Below are positions 24,729-34,036 of a stretch of DNA of 40,980 bases, piece after piece. The DNA comes from an uncultured Bacteroidales bacterium (lineage in GTDB: Bacteria > Bacteroidota > Bacteroidia > Bacteroidales > Bacteroidaceae), in contig CADBWR010000020.1 in assembly GCA_902798425.1 (NCBI GenBank), positions 1 through 40,980 on the forward strand, read 5' to 3'. The notes beneath the pieces are model-generated. The model was given only the letters and a program-made list of their open reading frames with translations. It ran no database searches and had not been told where the DNA came from. Positions within the stretch are counted from its first letter, which is position 1; each line of letters begins with the position of its first letter. The position numbers and the translations under genes are program-made.

Positions 24729-27178
24729 TGTGCTAACAGATTTTCGAGACTGTTCTCATCCATAATTAATACTTCACGCGGCTTGCTGCCGTGAGCAGCG
24801 CCTACGATGCCTGCCTTCTCCAACTGGTCCATCAGACGCCCGGCACGGTTGTAGCCAATGGCGAATTTTCGCTGGATAAGACTCGTTGAACCACTCTGCT
24901 CACGAACGATAAGGCGGGCGGCATCCTCGAACATGGGGTCGAGGTGCTGCATGTCTACATCTCTGCTCTCGCCAGCTTCGCCGTCGTCGGTGTCTGGCTC
25001 TGGCAGTTCGAAGGCAGAGAGATATCCTTGCTGGTCGGAGATGAACTTGTTAATCTTCTCTACCTCTGGCGTGTCGACAAAGGCACACTGTACACGGACC
25101 GGTTCGCCACCATTGAGATAGAGCATATCACCACGACCCACCAACTGCTGGGCACCTGGGCGGTCAAGAATGGTACGTGAGTCAATCATGGCACCTACAC
25201 GGAAGGCTATACGACTTGGGAAGTTGGCCTTGATGGTACCTGTGATGATATTAGTGGTAGGACGCTGTGTGGCAATAATCATGTGGATACCTACGGCACG
25301 AGCCAGCTGGGCGATACGTGCGATAGGCAACTCAACCTCCTTACCTGCGGTCATTATCAGGTCGCCGAACTCATCGATGACAACGACGATGTAAGGCATA
25401 AAGCGATGTCCGTGCTCAGGATTGAGCTGGCGGTCAATGAACTTCTTGTTGTATTCCTTGATATTACGAGCCTGTGCAATCTTCAGCAGGTCGTAGCGGG
25501 TATCCATCTCCTTACACAGCGAATTGAGGGTGCGTACCACCTTGGTGACGTCCGTGATGATGGGATCGGCCTCGTCATCGGGTATCTTGGCAAGGAAATG
25601 GTTCTCAATATTGGCATAAACGCTGAACTCCACCTTCTTGGGGTCTACCAGCACAATCTTCAGTTCTGCGGGGTGCTTCTTGTAAAGCAGCGAGGTGATG
25701 ATGGCGTTCAGACCGACAGACTTACCTTGACCAGTAGCACCAGCTACCAACAGGTGGGGAGCCTTGGCGAGGTCGAACATGAAGACCTCGTTGGTAATGG
25801 TCTTACCGACGGCACAAGGCAGCTCCATCGTAGACTCCTGGAACTTCTTCGAGTCAAGGATAGAACGCATAGACACCGTAGCAGGCTTGGCATTAGGAAC
25901 CTCTATACCGATGGTGCCCTTGCCGGGGATAGGAGCAATGATACGGATGCCGAGGGCAGAGAGTGACAGTGCAATGTCGTCCTCCAGATTACGGATGCGG
26001 GAGATGCGAACACCAGGAGCAGGCGTAATCTCGTACAGTGTGATGGTAGGACCTACGGTAGCCTTGATGCTGCTAATCTCCACGCCGAAGTTGCGCAGCA
26101 CGTCAACAATGCGGTTCTTGTTGGCATTCTGCTCGTTCATGTCGATGAACGGCTTGCCGTCGCTCTCGTATTGCTTCAGCAGGTCGAGGGTGGGATAGCG
26201 GTAGTTCTCCAAGTCGCGCTTGGGGTCGTAAGGTGTCGAGATGTCGCCATAGTTGCCTGCTACACTCTTGCCGTTTGCTGTTTCCTCCTCTTCAGTCTCC
26301 TCAATGACAAAGTCGGTGTCGTCATTTTCATTGTCTGTATTGACAGCGGTGTCGTCAGTGATGGCTTCCTCTTGGAAAGTGCTCTTCTCTTCCTCCTCCT
26401 CCTTGTGCGGTTGGTTAAGGTCGAAAATCACCTCTTCTGTCTCAGGATTGTCATAGACACGCTCGTCGTCTGGTGCCTCTTGCGTGGCATTGTTGTCGCT
26501 GTCGCCACCACCCACATTGATGGTCATAGGAATCTTCTTTAGGTAGTGCAGCGGGTTGAAGAACTTACGTATAATAATAACCGTCTCCATGCTGAGGTAC
26601 ACCAGGAAGGCCACGGCAGACAGTCCGAGAATGGCCGTCAGACCTGGAACACCCAGCAAACCTTCTATCTGCTGGCAGATGGCCAGACCATGGTCGCCAC
26701 CAGGGTTGAAACAGGCGTCGTTAAAGAACGGTGCCAAGAACTTAGCCATCGTCACTGATGACCATATCATAACAATAGCCAGTGACATAAACCATTTGAG
26801 CAGGCGAACTTGATAAGCTCGCATCATGGTAACTGCCACCATCATCATGAAGATGGGAATGAAGAAGGCTGCGAGGCCAAAGCAGCGCTTGATGAAGAAG
26901 TGAGCGGCATAGGCACCCAGCGAACCGCAGGAATTCTGAAATTCGCGAGCCTCGTTCATGATTTCGCCGTCGCGCGGTGCCAATATGAGGCTCTGGTCTG
27001 CTGCACCTGTGGTGAAATAGGAGATAAAGGCCCATATCAGATAGCCTGCCACAATGAGCAGGCAGAAGCCTACCACAAAGTTGATGCGCTCGTTGAAAAA
27101 TATCTTGTCAATACCTAAGGCTTCACGCAACGTTGTTGCTGTTTTCTCGGAAGTCTTGCTTGTTTTCTTTTTCGCCAT
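24716..27178 (-). CDS. ftsK: DNA translocase FtsK (SpoIIIE family)
   Basis: 820 residues. The N-terminus has four membrane segments (first about residues 33-53), followed by an acidic linker rich in Glu/Asp, then the alpha and beta motor domains. Walker A GATGQGKSVG lies near residue 485 and Walker B VVVIDEFGDLIM near 600, followed by IATQRPTTNIITG, a conserved FtsK segment. The last 65 or so residues are the winged-helix gamma domain (QRKFAIGYNRAGRLMDQLE) that reads KOPS-like sites. It pumps chromosomal DNA at the division septum. It heads the operon ftsK - lolA-like - DUF5687 - rlmH. Confidence 0.97.
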   Translation of the reverse strand: MAKKKTSKTSEKTATTLREALGIDKIFFNERINFVVGFCLLIVAGYLIWAFISYFTTGAADQSLILAPRDGEIMNEAREFQNSCGSLGAYAAHFFIKRCFGLAAFFIPIFMMMVAVTMMRAYQVRLLKWFMSLAIVMIWSSVTMAKFLAPFFNDACFNPGGDHGLAICQQIEGLLGVPGLTAILGLSAVAFLVYLSMETVIIIRKFFNPLHYLKKIPMTINVGGGDSDNNATQEAPDDERVYDNPETEEVIFDLNQPHKEEEEEKSTFQEEAITDDTAVNTDNENDDTDFVIEETEEEETANGKSVAGNYGDISTPYDPKRDLENYRYPTLDLLKQYESDGKPFIDMNEQNANKNRIVDVLRNFGVEISSIKATVGPTITLYEITPAPGVRISRIRNLEDDIALSLSALGIRIIAPIPGKGTIGIEVPNAKPATVSMRSILDSKKFQESTMELPCAVGKTITNEVFMFDLAKAPHLLVAGATGQGKSVGLNAIITSLLYKKHPAELKIVLVDPKKVEFSVYANIENHFLAKIPDDEADPIITDVTKVVRTLNSLCKEMDTRYDLLKIAQARNIKEYNKKFIDRQLNPEHGHRFMPYIVVVIDEFGDLIMTAGKEVELPIARIAQLARAVGIHMIIATQRPTTNIITGTIKANFPSRIAFRVGAMIDSRTILDRPGAQQLVGRGDMLYLNGGEPVRVQCAFVDTPEVEKINKFISDQQGYLSAFELPEPDTDDGEAGESRDVDMQHLDPMFEDAARLIVREQSGSTSLIQRKFAIGYNRAGRLMDQLEKAGIVGAAHGSKPREVLIMDENSLENLLAQWKG

Positions 27179-27202
27179 ACCTTATTTAATGATTACAAAA
27201 TG

Positions 27203-27210
27203 CAAAATTA
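27203..27210 (-). promoter_or_regulatory. -7 box of the ftsK operon (TAATTTTG, minus strand)
   Basis: CAAAATTA on the plus strand is TAATTTTG on the minus strand, 25 bases before the ftsK ATG. No convincing TTTG at the -33 distance. Confidence 0.5.
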
Positions 27211-27315
27211 CAAAGAAAATCTTATATTTCATCATAAAGTGGCGCTTTTTTTTATTTTATTTCACTAACTTTGTCTTCATCGAAAATACTTCCCGCTCGG
27301 AAAATTCCAAATTAA

Positions 27316-27347
27316 TTTGCATTTTCGCTCACTTATTCGTATCTTTG
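27316..27347 (+). promoter_or_regulatory. Promoter of the exonuclease gene (TTTG-N20-TATCTTTG)
   Basis: TTTG 27316-27319 and TATCTTTG 27340-27347, 20 bases apart. It overlaps the in-frame TTG at 27317 and so rules that start out; the ATG at 27356 follows nine bases after the box, implying a very short leader. Confidence 0.75.
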
Positions 27348-27355
27348 CACCCCAA

Positions 27356-28000
27356 ATGAAGAAAACATTATATAGCAAATACGACAAATCAAAGATTGGA
27401 GCCTTGCCGAGAGTGCTCTTCGAGGGGCGCATTGTGGTGGTTCTTACTGAATATGAAGCAGAAAAGGCTGTCCGCTATCTGCTGTCTCAGCCTATTTTGG
27501 GCTTGGACACAGAGACTCGTCCGTCGTTTAAAAAGGGACAGATGCATCATGTGTCTCTTCTGCAAGTGTCCAGCTATGATGTGTGTTTTCTTTTCCGTCT
27601 GAACCATTTGGGCATGTCGCCATCTGTCAAACGTCTATTGGAGGATACACGGGTACCCAAAATCGGTCTGTCGTTGCGTGACGACTTGAACTCGTTGCAC
27701 CGTATCGGGGATTTCAAGGCAGGATCGTTCATCGATTTGCAGAGCCGTGTTAGTGAAGTTGGCGTGGAGGATATGAGTCTGCAGAAGTTGTATGCTAACT
27801 TTTTCGGACAGCGCATCTCCAAACGGGAACAGCTGACCAACTGGGAGGCAGACGTCTTGAGTGACAAGCAGAAACTGTATGCCGCTACCGATGCCTGGTC
27901 GTGTATCATGCTTTATGAGGAGCTGTTGCGACTGGAACAGACGGGCGATTATGAACTGATAAATGTTGAAAAGGATGATGAAACAAGTACGGCTGCGTAA
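27356..28000 (+). CDS. 3'-5' exonuclease, DEDDy type (RNase D/WRN-like)
   Basis: 214 residues, a single DnaQ-fold exonuclease domain. Exo I is seen as LGLDTETRPSF with the Asp-x-Glu pair, Exo II as GLSLRDDLNSLHR, and Exo III as YAATDAWSCIMLYEEL with the final aspartate. This arrangement is of the ribonuclease D or WRN exonuclease type without HRDC domains. Substrate may be RNA or DNA. The last 26 bases overlap the start of rlmI, so the two are translated together. The start at 27356 is set by the promoter. Confidence 0.88.
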   Translation: MKKTLYSKYDKSKIGALPRVLFEGRIVVVLTEYEAEKAVRYLLSQPILGLDTETRPSFKKGQMHHVSLLQVSSYDVCFLFRLNHLGMSPSVKRLLEDTRVPKIGLSLRDDLNSLHRIGDFKAGSFIDLQSRVSEVGVEDMSLQKLYANFFGQRISKREQLTNWEADVLSDKQKLYAATDAWSCIMLYEELLRLEQTGDYELINVEKDDETSTAA

Positions 28001-29183
28001 AGGAAAGGAGGAGAGTCTTAAACGATTCCATCCGTGGGTGTTTTCGGGAGCTATCGCTCAGGTAGACGAGGGCATTGCTGAGGGTGATGTGGTGCGTGTG
28101 TTGACCAATTCAGGCGATTTTATCGCTGTTGGCCACTATCAGGAAGGCTCTATTGCTGTGCGTGTCTTGTCGTTCTCTGACGTGCTGATTGACGATGAAT
28201 TCTGGCATTCCCGTCTTTTGTCGGCTCTGCAGACGCGTCAGGTCATCGGTATTGCCGACAATCCCAACAACAATACCTATCGACTGGTTCATGGCGAGGG
28301 TGATAATCTCCCGGGCCTGATTATTGATGTCTATGGTCAGACGGCTGTCATGCAAGCCCATTCCATCGGTATGCACCTGTGTCGTAAGCAGATTGCACAG
28401 GCGCTGGTCGGTGTGATGGAATCGCGCATTTCACATATTTATTATAAGAGTGAGACAACGCTTCCTTTCATGACTGCCGATGACATGAACGGATTCCTCT
28501 ATGGTAATAGTGATGATAATATCGCTACCGAGAATGGTCTGAAGTTCCGCGTAGACTGGTTGAAAGGTCAGAAGACGGGATTCTTTGTTGATCAGCGCGA
28601 AAATCGCTTGCTGCTGGAGAAATTCTCCAAAGGCAAGCGCGTACTCAATATGTTCTGCTATACGGGAGGCTTCTCCTTCTATGCTATGCGTGGTGGTGCC
28701 GAATTGGTTCATAGTGTGGACTCGTCCGCTAAGGCCATCGAACTGACCAAGCAGAACGTTGAACTGAATTTTCCGGGTGATGCCCGTCATGAGGCCTTCT
28801 GCGAAGATGCCTTTAAGTTTCTAGAGGGTATTGGAATGCCAAAAGCCAATAGCCAAAAGCCAACGGCCAGTTATAACCTCATTGTCCTCGACCCACCCGC
28901 TTTTGCCAAACATCGCGGTGCGCTGCATAATGCCCTGAAGGGCTATACCCGACTGAACCAAAAAGCGTTCGAGAAGATAGAGAAGGGCGGCATCCTCTTT
29001 ACGTTCTCTTGTTCGCAGGTGGTAACGAAAGATCATTTCCGCAATGCGGTGTTTACCGCAGCGGCTCTTGCCAAACGGAAGGTGCGCATCCTGCATCAGT
29101 TGCATCAGCCTGCCGATCATCCTATCAATATCTATCACCCTGAGGGTGAATATCTGAAGGGCTTGGTACTCTATGTGGAGTAA
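27975..29183 (+). CDS. rlmI: 23S rRNA (cytosine-C5)-methyltransferase, RlmI family
   Basis: About 402 residues. An N-terminal PUA domain (VRLRKGKEESLKRFHPWVF, with GxxVRVLTNSGDFIAVG) is followed by an EEHEA-like middle domain and a Rossmann SAM methyltransferase domain: KTGFFVDQRENR, LNMFCYTGGFSFYAM (SAM loop), VDSSAKAIEL and LIVLDPPAFAK, then FSCSQVV with the catalytic cysteine region. RlmI methylates C1962 of 23S rRNA in E. coli. Between the helix before and the strand carrying DPPAF, residues MPKANSQKPTAS are extra and are encoded by a GCCAAAA heptamer array. ATGs at 27963, 27975 and 27978 are all in frame; the last gives the family-like start MKQVRLRKGKEES. Confidence 0.92.
   Translation: MMKQVRLRKGKEESLKRFHPWVFSGAIAQVDEGIAEGDVVRVLTNSGDFIAVGHYQEGSIAVRVLSFSDVLIDDEFWHSRLLSALQTRQVIGIADNPNNNTYRLVHGEGDNLPGLIIDVYGQTAVMQAHSIGMHLCRKQIAQALVGVMESRISHIYYKSETTLPFMTADDMNGFLYGNSDDNIATENGLKFRVDWLKGQKTGFFVDQRENRLLLEKFSKGKRVLNMFCYTGGFSFYAMRGGAELVHSVDSSAKAIELTKQNVELNFPGDARHEAFCEDAFKFLEGIGMPKANSQKPTASYNLIVLDPPAFAKHRGALHNALKGYTRLNQKAFEKIEKGGILFTFSCSQVVTKDHFRNAVFTAAALAKRKVRILHQLHQPADHPINIYHPEGEYLKGLVLYVE
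28838..28872. repeat. Heptamer array GCCAAAA inside rlmI
   Basis: Five units in register: GCCAAAA, GCCAATA, GCCAAAA, GCCAACG, GCCAGTT (35 bases). It encodes an apparent surface-loop insertion just before the DPPAF motif. Confidence 0.85.
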
Positions 29184-30513
29184 GGTTTCGCAATACATAG
29201 AAAAACATAAACTGCTTAACGATAGTGATTTATATATTGTTGCTTTAAGTGGTGGTGCGGATAGTGTGGCGTTGTTGCTATTGCTAAAAGACGCTGGTTT
29301 CAACGTGCATGCTGCTCATTGTAATTTCCATCTGCGAGGCACTGAGTCGGATGGGGATGAGCTCTTCTGTGAACGGTTGTGCTCTGCTGAAAATATACCG
29401 TTTCACCGTGCTCATTTTGATACTCGTGAATATGCTGAACTGCATAAGGTGAGTATAGAAATGGCTGCCCGTGAGTTGCGTTACCGTTGGTTCGAACAGC
29501 TGCGCGAGGATGTGGGGGCTGCCGGTATCTGTGTGGCGCATCATCGCGACGACTCTGTGGAGACGATTATCTTGAATATGGTTCGTGGAACGGGGGTTCG
29601 TGGCCTGACGGGCATTCGGCCTCGCAATGGCCATATTCTGCGACCTCTTTTGTGCGTTTCTCGCGCTGAAATAGAGCGTTATCTGGCGGAAAGAGGACAA
29701 GAATATGTTACGGATAGCACCAATCTCGAGGATGAGGCGACAAGGAATAAGGTGCGTCATCATGTAATTCCTGAGTTGCGACAGCTCAATGCCAAAGCGA
29801 TGGAGAATATGCAGCGCATGGCGGAGCGGATGCAGGCTGTCGAGATGCTTTTGGACGATTGTAAGACTAAATATGTACGGGTGGACTCTGAACGGATAAG
29901 CATTAGGAAGTGTGATGTCCTCAATGATTATCTGCTCTACGAGTTGCTTGCCGACTACGGCTTTAATGCTTTCCAAGCGTCTCAAATCTATTCCTCTATG
30001 TCTGCTGGAAGTGTCGGAAGTGTTTTCTCCTCACCAGACTATGACCTGCTTGTTGATAGAGAATGCCTGCTGATTGAGCCGCTTCTGAAGCCGTTGAAAC
30101 CGCTTGTTATTCCCGAAACGGGTACCTATGTTTTGGATGAAAAGCGCAAAATCCGTGTTGAAAGCGGTGACTTCCCTGTGTCAAAAGAACCGTTTGTCGC
30201 TACTCTTGATGCTTCGAAAGTTTGTTTTCCTCTGACGGTCCGCAGGGTGGAAGAGGGTGACTGGATGGTGCCTTTTGGTATGAAGGGACGCAAGTTGCTG
30301 AGCGACCTGATGACTGATTTGAAGATGTCAATTTTTAATAAAAGGAAACAGCTTGTAATTACTGATAATCAAGGTGTTATTGTTTGGGCTATTGGTCTTC
30401 GTGTTAGCCGGTTGTCAGCTGTTTCTGTCTCTGCATCAGCTACTCAAGCCTCTGTATCAGCAGTATCCGATTCTCGCTTAGCAGTTCCCGTTCTTCGCCT
30501 GAGTTTATTGTAA
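29173..30513 (+). CDS. tilS: tRNA(Ile)-lysidine synthetase TilS
   Basis: 446 residues. The PP-loop ATP-binding motif SGGADS is at residues 26-31, then HCNFHLRGTESDGDE, AHHRDDSVETIILNMVRGTG and RPLLCVSRAEIERYL, all in TilS order. It modifies C34 of the minor tRNA-Ile(CAT) to lysidine, so that it reads AUA. The C-terminal domain looks normal up to VWAIGLRVS, but the usual DRFKVT-like ending is replaced by four degenerate heptads rich in Ser/Ala/Val, encoded by 21-base repeats (30409-30492). It overlaps the end of rlmI by 11 bases. Confidence 0.94.
   Translation: MWSKVSQYIEKHKLLNDSDLYIVALSGGADSVALLLLLKDAGFNVHAAHCNFHLRGTESDGDELFCERLCSAENIPFHRAHFDTREYAELHKVSIEMAARELRYRWFEQLREDVGAAGICVAHHRDDSVETIILNMVRGTGVRGLTGIRPRNGHILRPLLCVSRAEIERYLAERGQEYVTDSTNLEDEATRNKVRHHVIPELRQLNAKAMENMQRMAERMQAVEMLLDDCKTKYVRVDSERISIRKCDVLNDYLLYELLADYGFNAFQASQIYSSMSAGSVGSVFSSPDYDLLVDRECLLIEPLLKPLKPLVIPETGTYVLDEKRKIRVESGDFPVSKEPFVATLDASKVCFPLTVRRVEEGDWMVPFGMKGRKLLSDLMTDLKMSIFNKRKQLVITDNQGVIVWAIGLRVSRLSAVSVSASATQASVSAVSDSRLAVPVLRLSLL
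30409..30492. repeat. Four degenerate 21-base repeats in the tilS 3' end
   Basis: Units start at 30409, 30430, 30451 and 30472 and share a central TCAGC(T/A) or TTAGCA; they encode RLSAVSV, SASATQA, SVSAVSD and SRLAVPV. The period is three times seven bases, so unit changes keep the frame. Confidence 0.6.
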
Positions 30514-30550
30514 AGTGTTCTCGTTTTAACATTTTATAGCTTGCAAGAAA

Positions 30551-30582
30551 TTTGGTGGAATAAAAAATAATGCTTACCTTTG
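30551..30582 (+). promoter_or_regulatory. Promoter of ileS (TTTG-N20-TACCTTTG)
   Basis: TTTG 30551-30554 and TACCTTTG 30575-30582, a full consensus with 20-base spacing, 38 bases before the ATG at 30621. It excludes the upstream in-frame start at 30570. Confidence 0.85.
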
Positions 30583-30620
30583 CAAGTCATAAGAAAAAGG
30601 TAAAGAAAATATCGATATTT

Positions 30621-33600
30621 ATGAGTAAGAAATTTGCCGAGCACAACGGCTTGAATTTGACGCAGACGAACAATGACGTGCTGCAGATGTGGAAGGAGAA
30701 AAACGTCTTCTGGCGCTCCGTGACGGAGAGGGAAGGTTGTCCGCAATTTGTATTCTTCGAGGGTCCCCCCTCAGCTAATGGACATCCTGGCATCCATCAC
30801 GTGCTGGCGCGCAGCATCAAGGATACCTTCAACCGCTACAAGACGATGAAGGGTTTCCAGGTAAAGCGTAAGGCTGGCTGGGACACTCACGGACTGCCCG
30901 TAGAGTTGGGCGTCGAGAAGGAGTTGGGCATTACCAAGGCCGATATCGACAACAAGGAGAGCGACAAGTACATCTCTACCGAGGACTATAACAAGAAGTG
31001 TCGCGAGAACGTGATGATGTACACTGCCGAGTGGCGTGAACTGACGGAGAAGATGGGTTACTTCGTTGACCTTGACAATCCCTATATCACCTACGACAAC
31101 AAGTATATTGAGACGCTGTGGTGGCTGCTGAAGCAGTTCTACAACAAAGGTCTGCTCTACAAAGGATACACCATCCAGCCGTACTCACCCGCTGCCGGTA
31201 CGGGACTTTCCTCGCACGAGCTGAACCAGCCCGGTTGCTATCGTGACGTGAAGGATACCACCTGTACCGCTCAGTTCAAGATGAAGAATCCGAAACCTGA
31301 GATGGCAGAGTGGGGCACACCGTATTTCTTGGCTTGGACGACCACACCGTGGACGCTGGCTGCCAACTCAGCCCTCTGCGTAGGTCCGAAGATTGACTAC
31401 GTGGCTGTACAGACCTACAATCCCTATACCGCTGAACCCATTACCATCGTGTTGGCTGAGGCTCGTCTGAATGCCTACTTGCCCGCTGAGGGTGCCATCA
31501 CCGACGGCGGCGAACTGCCTAAGTACGAGCGCGGCGGAAAGTTGATTCCCTATCGCATCGTAGCCCGCTATAAGGGTACTGACCTTGTGGGTATGGAGTA
31601 CGAGCAGCTGATGCCCGCCATCAAGCCGATGGGCGACGCCTTCAAGGTGATTCCTGGTGACTATGTTACAACTGACGATGGTGCCGGTATCGTACATATC
31701 GCCCCGAACTTCGGTGCCGACGATGCCTTCGTAGCCAAGAAGGCTGGCATCTGTCCTATCGTGCTGATAGACAAGAAGGGTGCTGAGCGCCCCGTGGTAG
31801 ACCTGCAAGGTAAGTACTTCGTCGTTGAGGATCTCGACGAGGAATTTGTGAAGAACTATGTTAATGTCGAGGAGTGGAACAAATTTGCAGGACGCTATGT
31901 GAAGAATGCCTACGACGAGACGCTCACCGATAAAGACGAGACACTGGACATCTCTATCTGCATGGACCTGAAGGCTCAGAACAAGGTGTTCAAGATTGAG
32001 AAGCACGTCCACAACTATCCGCACTGCTGGCGTACCGACAAACCCGTACTCTATTATCCGTTGGATTCGTGGTTTATCAAGTCGTCAGCCTGCAAGGAGC
32101 GCATGTCTGAGTTGAACAAGACCATCAACTGGCAGCCTGAGTCAACTGGTACAGGTCGTTTCGGCAACTGGCTCGACAATCTGAACGACTGGAACCTCTC
32201 CCGTTCGCGCTTCTGGGGTACTCCACTGCCTATCTGGCGCTCGGAGGACGGCGAGGAAATCTGCATCGGCAGCGTAGAAGAGCTCTATAACGAGATGGAG
32301 AAAGCCGTCAAGGCAGGCTTCATGAAGAGCAATCTACTGAAAGACCAGGGCTTCGTACCTGGCGATATGAGTAAGGAGAACTACGACAAGATAGACCTGC
32401 ACCGCCCGTATGTAGACTATATCGTGCTCTGCTCTGCTTCTGGTAAGCCCATGAAGCGTGAGAGCGACCTGATTGACGTATGGTTCGACTCTGGTTCGAT
32501 GCCTTACGCACAGATTCACTATCCGTTCGAAAATGCCGAACTCATCGACAAGGGTATTGCCTTCCCCTGCGATTTTATCAATGAGGGTGTCGACCAGACC
32601 CGTGGCTGGTTCTTTACCTTGCATGCCATTGCAACGATGATTTTCGACAGCGTAGCCTTCAAGAACGTTATCTCTTCTGGTCTTGTGCTCGATGCGAAGG
32701 GTAACAAGATGTCGAAGCACGTGGGCAACGTGGTCAATCCGTTCGATATGATTGAGAAGTATGGCTCTGACGCCGTACGATTATATATGATGACCAACTC
32801 AGAACCCTGGGACAACCTGAAGTTTGACCCAGAGGGCGTGGCAGAAATCAGCCGTAAGTTCTTTGGTACCTTATATAATACATATTCGCTCTTTGCGATG
32901 TATGCCAATGTGGATGGCTTTGACCCGCAGACACCTCAGATTCCCGTCGGCGAGCGTCCAGAGTTCGACCGTTGGATTCTCTCATGCCTGAATTCATTAG
33001 TTCAGGGCGTTGAGAAAGAGATGAACGGCTACGATCCTACACGTGCAGGCCGACTCATTGACGCCTTTGTGGATGAAGACCTCTCGAACTGGTATGTTCG
33101 TCTGAACAAGAAACGCTTCTGGGGTAAGGAGATGGACAACGACAAGTTGGCTGCCTATCAGACGCTGTACGAGTGTCTGATGACCGTTGCCAAGTTGTTG
33201 GCACCGTTCGCACCCTTCTTTGCCGACCAGCTATATAAAGACCTCGGTGGCGCTCTGGATAGCGTGCATTTGGATAAGTTCCCCGAATTCAATGCTGCCC
33301 TTGTCAATAAGGACCTCGAAGAGCGCATGGACATTGCCCAGCGTATAACCACCGTTGTGCTGTCACTGCGTAAGAAGGAAGGCATTGCCGTGAAGCAGCC
33401 TCTGCAGACATTGATGATTCCTCCTATTGACCAGGCTCAGCGTGAGGCTATCGAGACGGTGAAGGACATCTTCCTGCAAGAGGTGAACGTGAAAGACGTG
33501 AAATTTGTAGAGGGTGCCGGCATCCTGGTGAAGAAGGTGAAGTGCAACTTCCGCACAATGGGTAAGAAGTTCGGTAAGGACATGAAGGCTGTGGCTGCTG

Positions 33601-34031
33601 CTGTTGCTGCAATGACACAGGAGCAGATAGCCGAATTGGAGGCTAACGGACGCCTGATGCTGGACAGCTACGAGATCCTGGCTGAAGATGTTGAAATCAT
33701 CAGCGAGGACATCCCTGGATGGCTGGTTGGCAACGACGGCAAGCTGACGGTAGCCCTTGATATCACCCTGACCGACGAACTGCGTGCCGAGGGTATGGCT
33801 CGCACGCTGGTGAACCGCATCCAGAATATCCGCAAAAAGAGCGGACTGGAGATTACGGATCATATCCATGTATGCATCGAACCCAACGAGGCGTCCACCA
33901 AGGCTGTCGAGGCCTTTGGCGACTATATTGCCCGTCAGGTATTGGCAGATAGTCTGAAGCTGGAAGCTAACGATGGACAGGAAGTGGAATTTGATGACTT
34001 TAAACTAAATATTCAAATAACTAAAATCTAA
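30621..34031 (+). CDS. ileS: Isoleucyl-tRNA synthetase, type 2 (eukaryote-like)
   Basis: 1136 residues. The class I signature region is PPSANGHPGIHHVLARS near residue 50, followed by RKAGWDTHGLPVELGVEKE, a wording typical of type 2 enzymes. The KMSKS loop is GNKMSKHVGN near residue 697. An editing CP1 domain lies between, with TTPWTLAANSALCV and DDGAGIVHIAPNFGADDA. The C-terminus is a long anticodon-binding and tail domain lacking the zinc finger of E. coli IleRS. Type 2 enzymes as a group tolerate mupirocin; whether this one does is inference. The start at 30621 follows the promoter and matches MSKKFAEHN-type starts. Confidence 0.96.
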   Translation: MSKKFAEHNGLNLTQTNNDVLQMWKEKNVFWRSVTEREGCPQFVFFEGPPSANGHPGIHHVLARSIKDTFNRYKTMKGFQVKRKAGWDTHGLPVELGVEKELGITKADIDNKESDKYISTEDYNKKCRENVMMYTAEWRELTEKMGYFVDLDNPYITYDNKYIETLWWLLKQFYNKGLLYKGYTIQPYSPAAGTGLSSHELNQPGCYRDVKDTTCTAQFKMKNPKPEMAEWGTPYFLAWTTTPWTLAANSALCVGPKIDYVAVQTYNPYTAEPITIVLAEARLNAYLPAEGAITDGGELPKYERGGKLIPYRIVARYKGTDLVGMEYEQLMPAIKPMGDAFKVIPGDYVTTDDGAGIVHIAPNFGADDAFVAKKAGICPIVLIDKKGAERPVVDLQGKYFVVEDLDEEFVKNYVNVEEWNKFAGRYVKNAYDETLTDKDETLDISICMDLKAQNKVFKIEKHVHNYPHCWRTDKPVLYYPLDSWFIKSSACKERMSELNKTINWQPESTGTGRFGNWLDNLNDWNLSRSRFWGTPLPIWRSEDGEEICIGSVEELYNEMEKAVKAGFMKSNLLKDQGFVPGDMSKENYDKIDLHRPYVDYIVLCSASGKPMKRESDLIDVWFDSGSMPYAQIHYPFENAELIDKGIAFPCDFINEGVDQTRGWFFTLHAIATMIFDSVAFKNVISSGLVLDAKGNKMSKHVGNVVNPFDMIEKYGSDAVRLYMMTNSEPWDNLKFDPEGVAEISRKFFGTLYNTYSLFAMYANVDGFDPQTPQIPVGERPEFDRWILSCLNSLVQGVEKEMNGYDPTRAGRLIDAFVDEDLSNWYVRLNKKRFWGKEMDNDKLAAYQTLYECLMTVAKLLAPFAPFFADQLYKDLGGALDSVHLDKFPEFNAALVNKDLEERMDIAQRITTVVLSLRKKEGIAVKQPLQTLMIPPIDQAQREAIETVKDIFLQEVNVKDVKFVEGAGILVKKVKCNFRTMGKKFGKDMKAVAAAVAAMTQEQIAELEANGRLMLDSYEILAEDVEIISEDIPGWLVGNDGKLTVALDITLTDELRAEGMARTLVNRIQNIRKKSGLEITDHIHVCIEPNEASTKAVEAFGDYIARQVLADSLKLEANDGQEVEFDDFKLNIQITKI

Positions 34032-34036
34032 TTATT

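Noticed and set aside
27266-27273. Second promoter-like box TAACTTTG upstream of the exonuclease gene
   Set aside because: It matches the -7 consensus, but no -33 element is near and a much better promoter is at 27316-27347.
30570-30620. Earlier ileS start (MLTFASHKK...)
   Set aside because: The codon lies within the promoter, upstream of the predicted transcription start.
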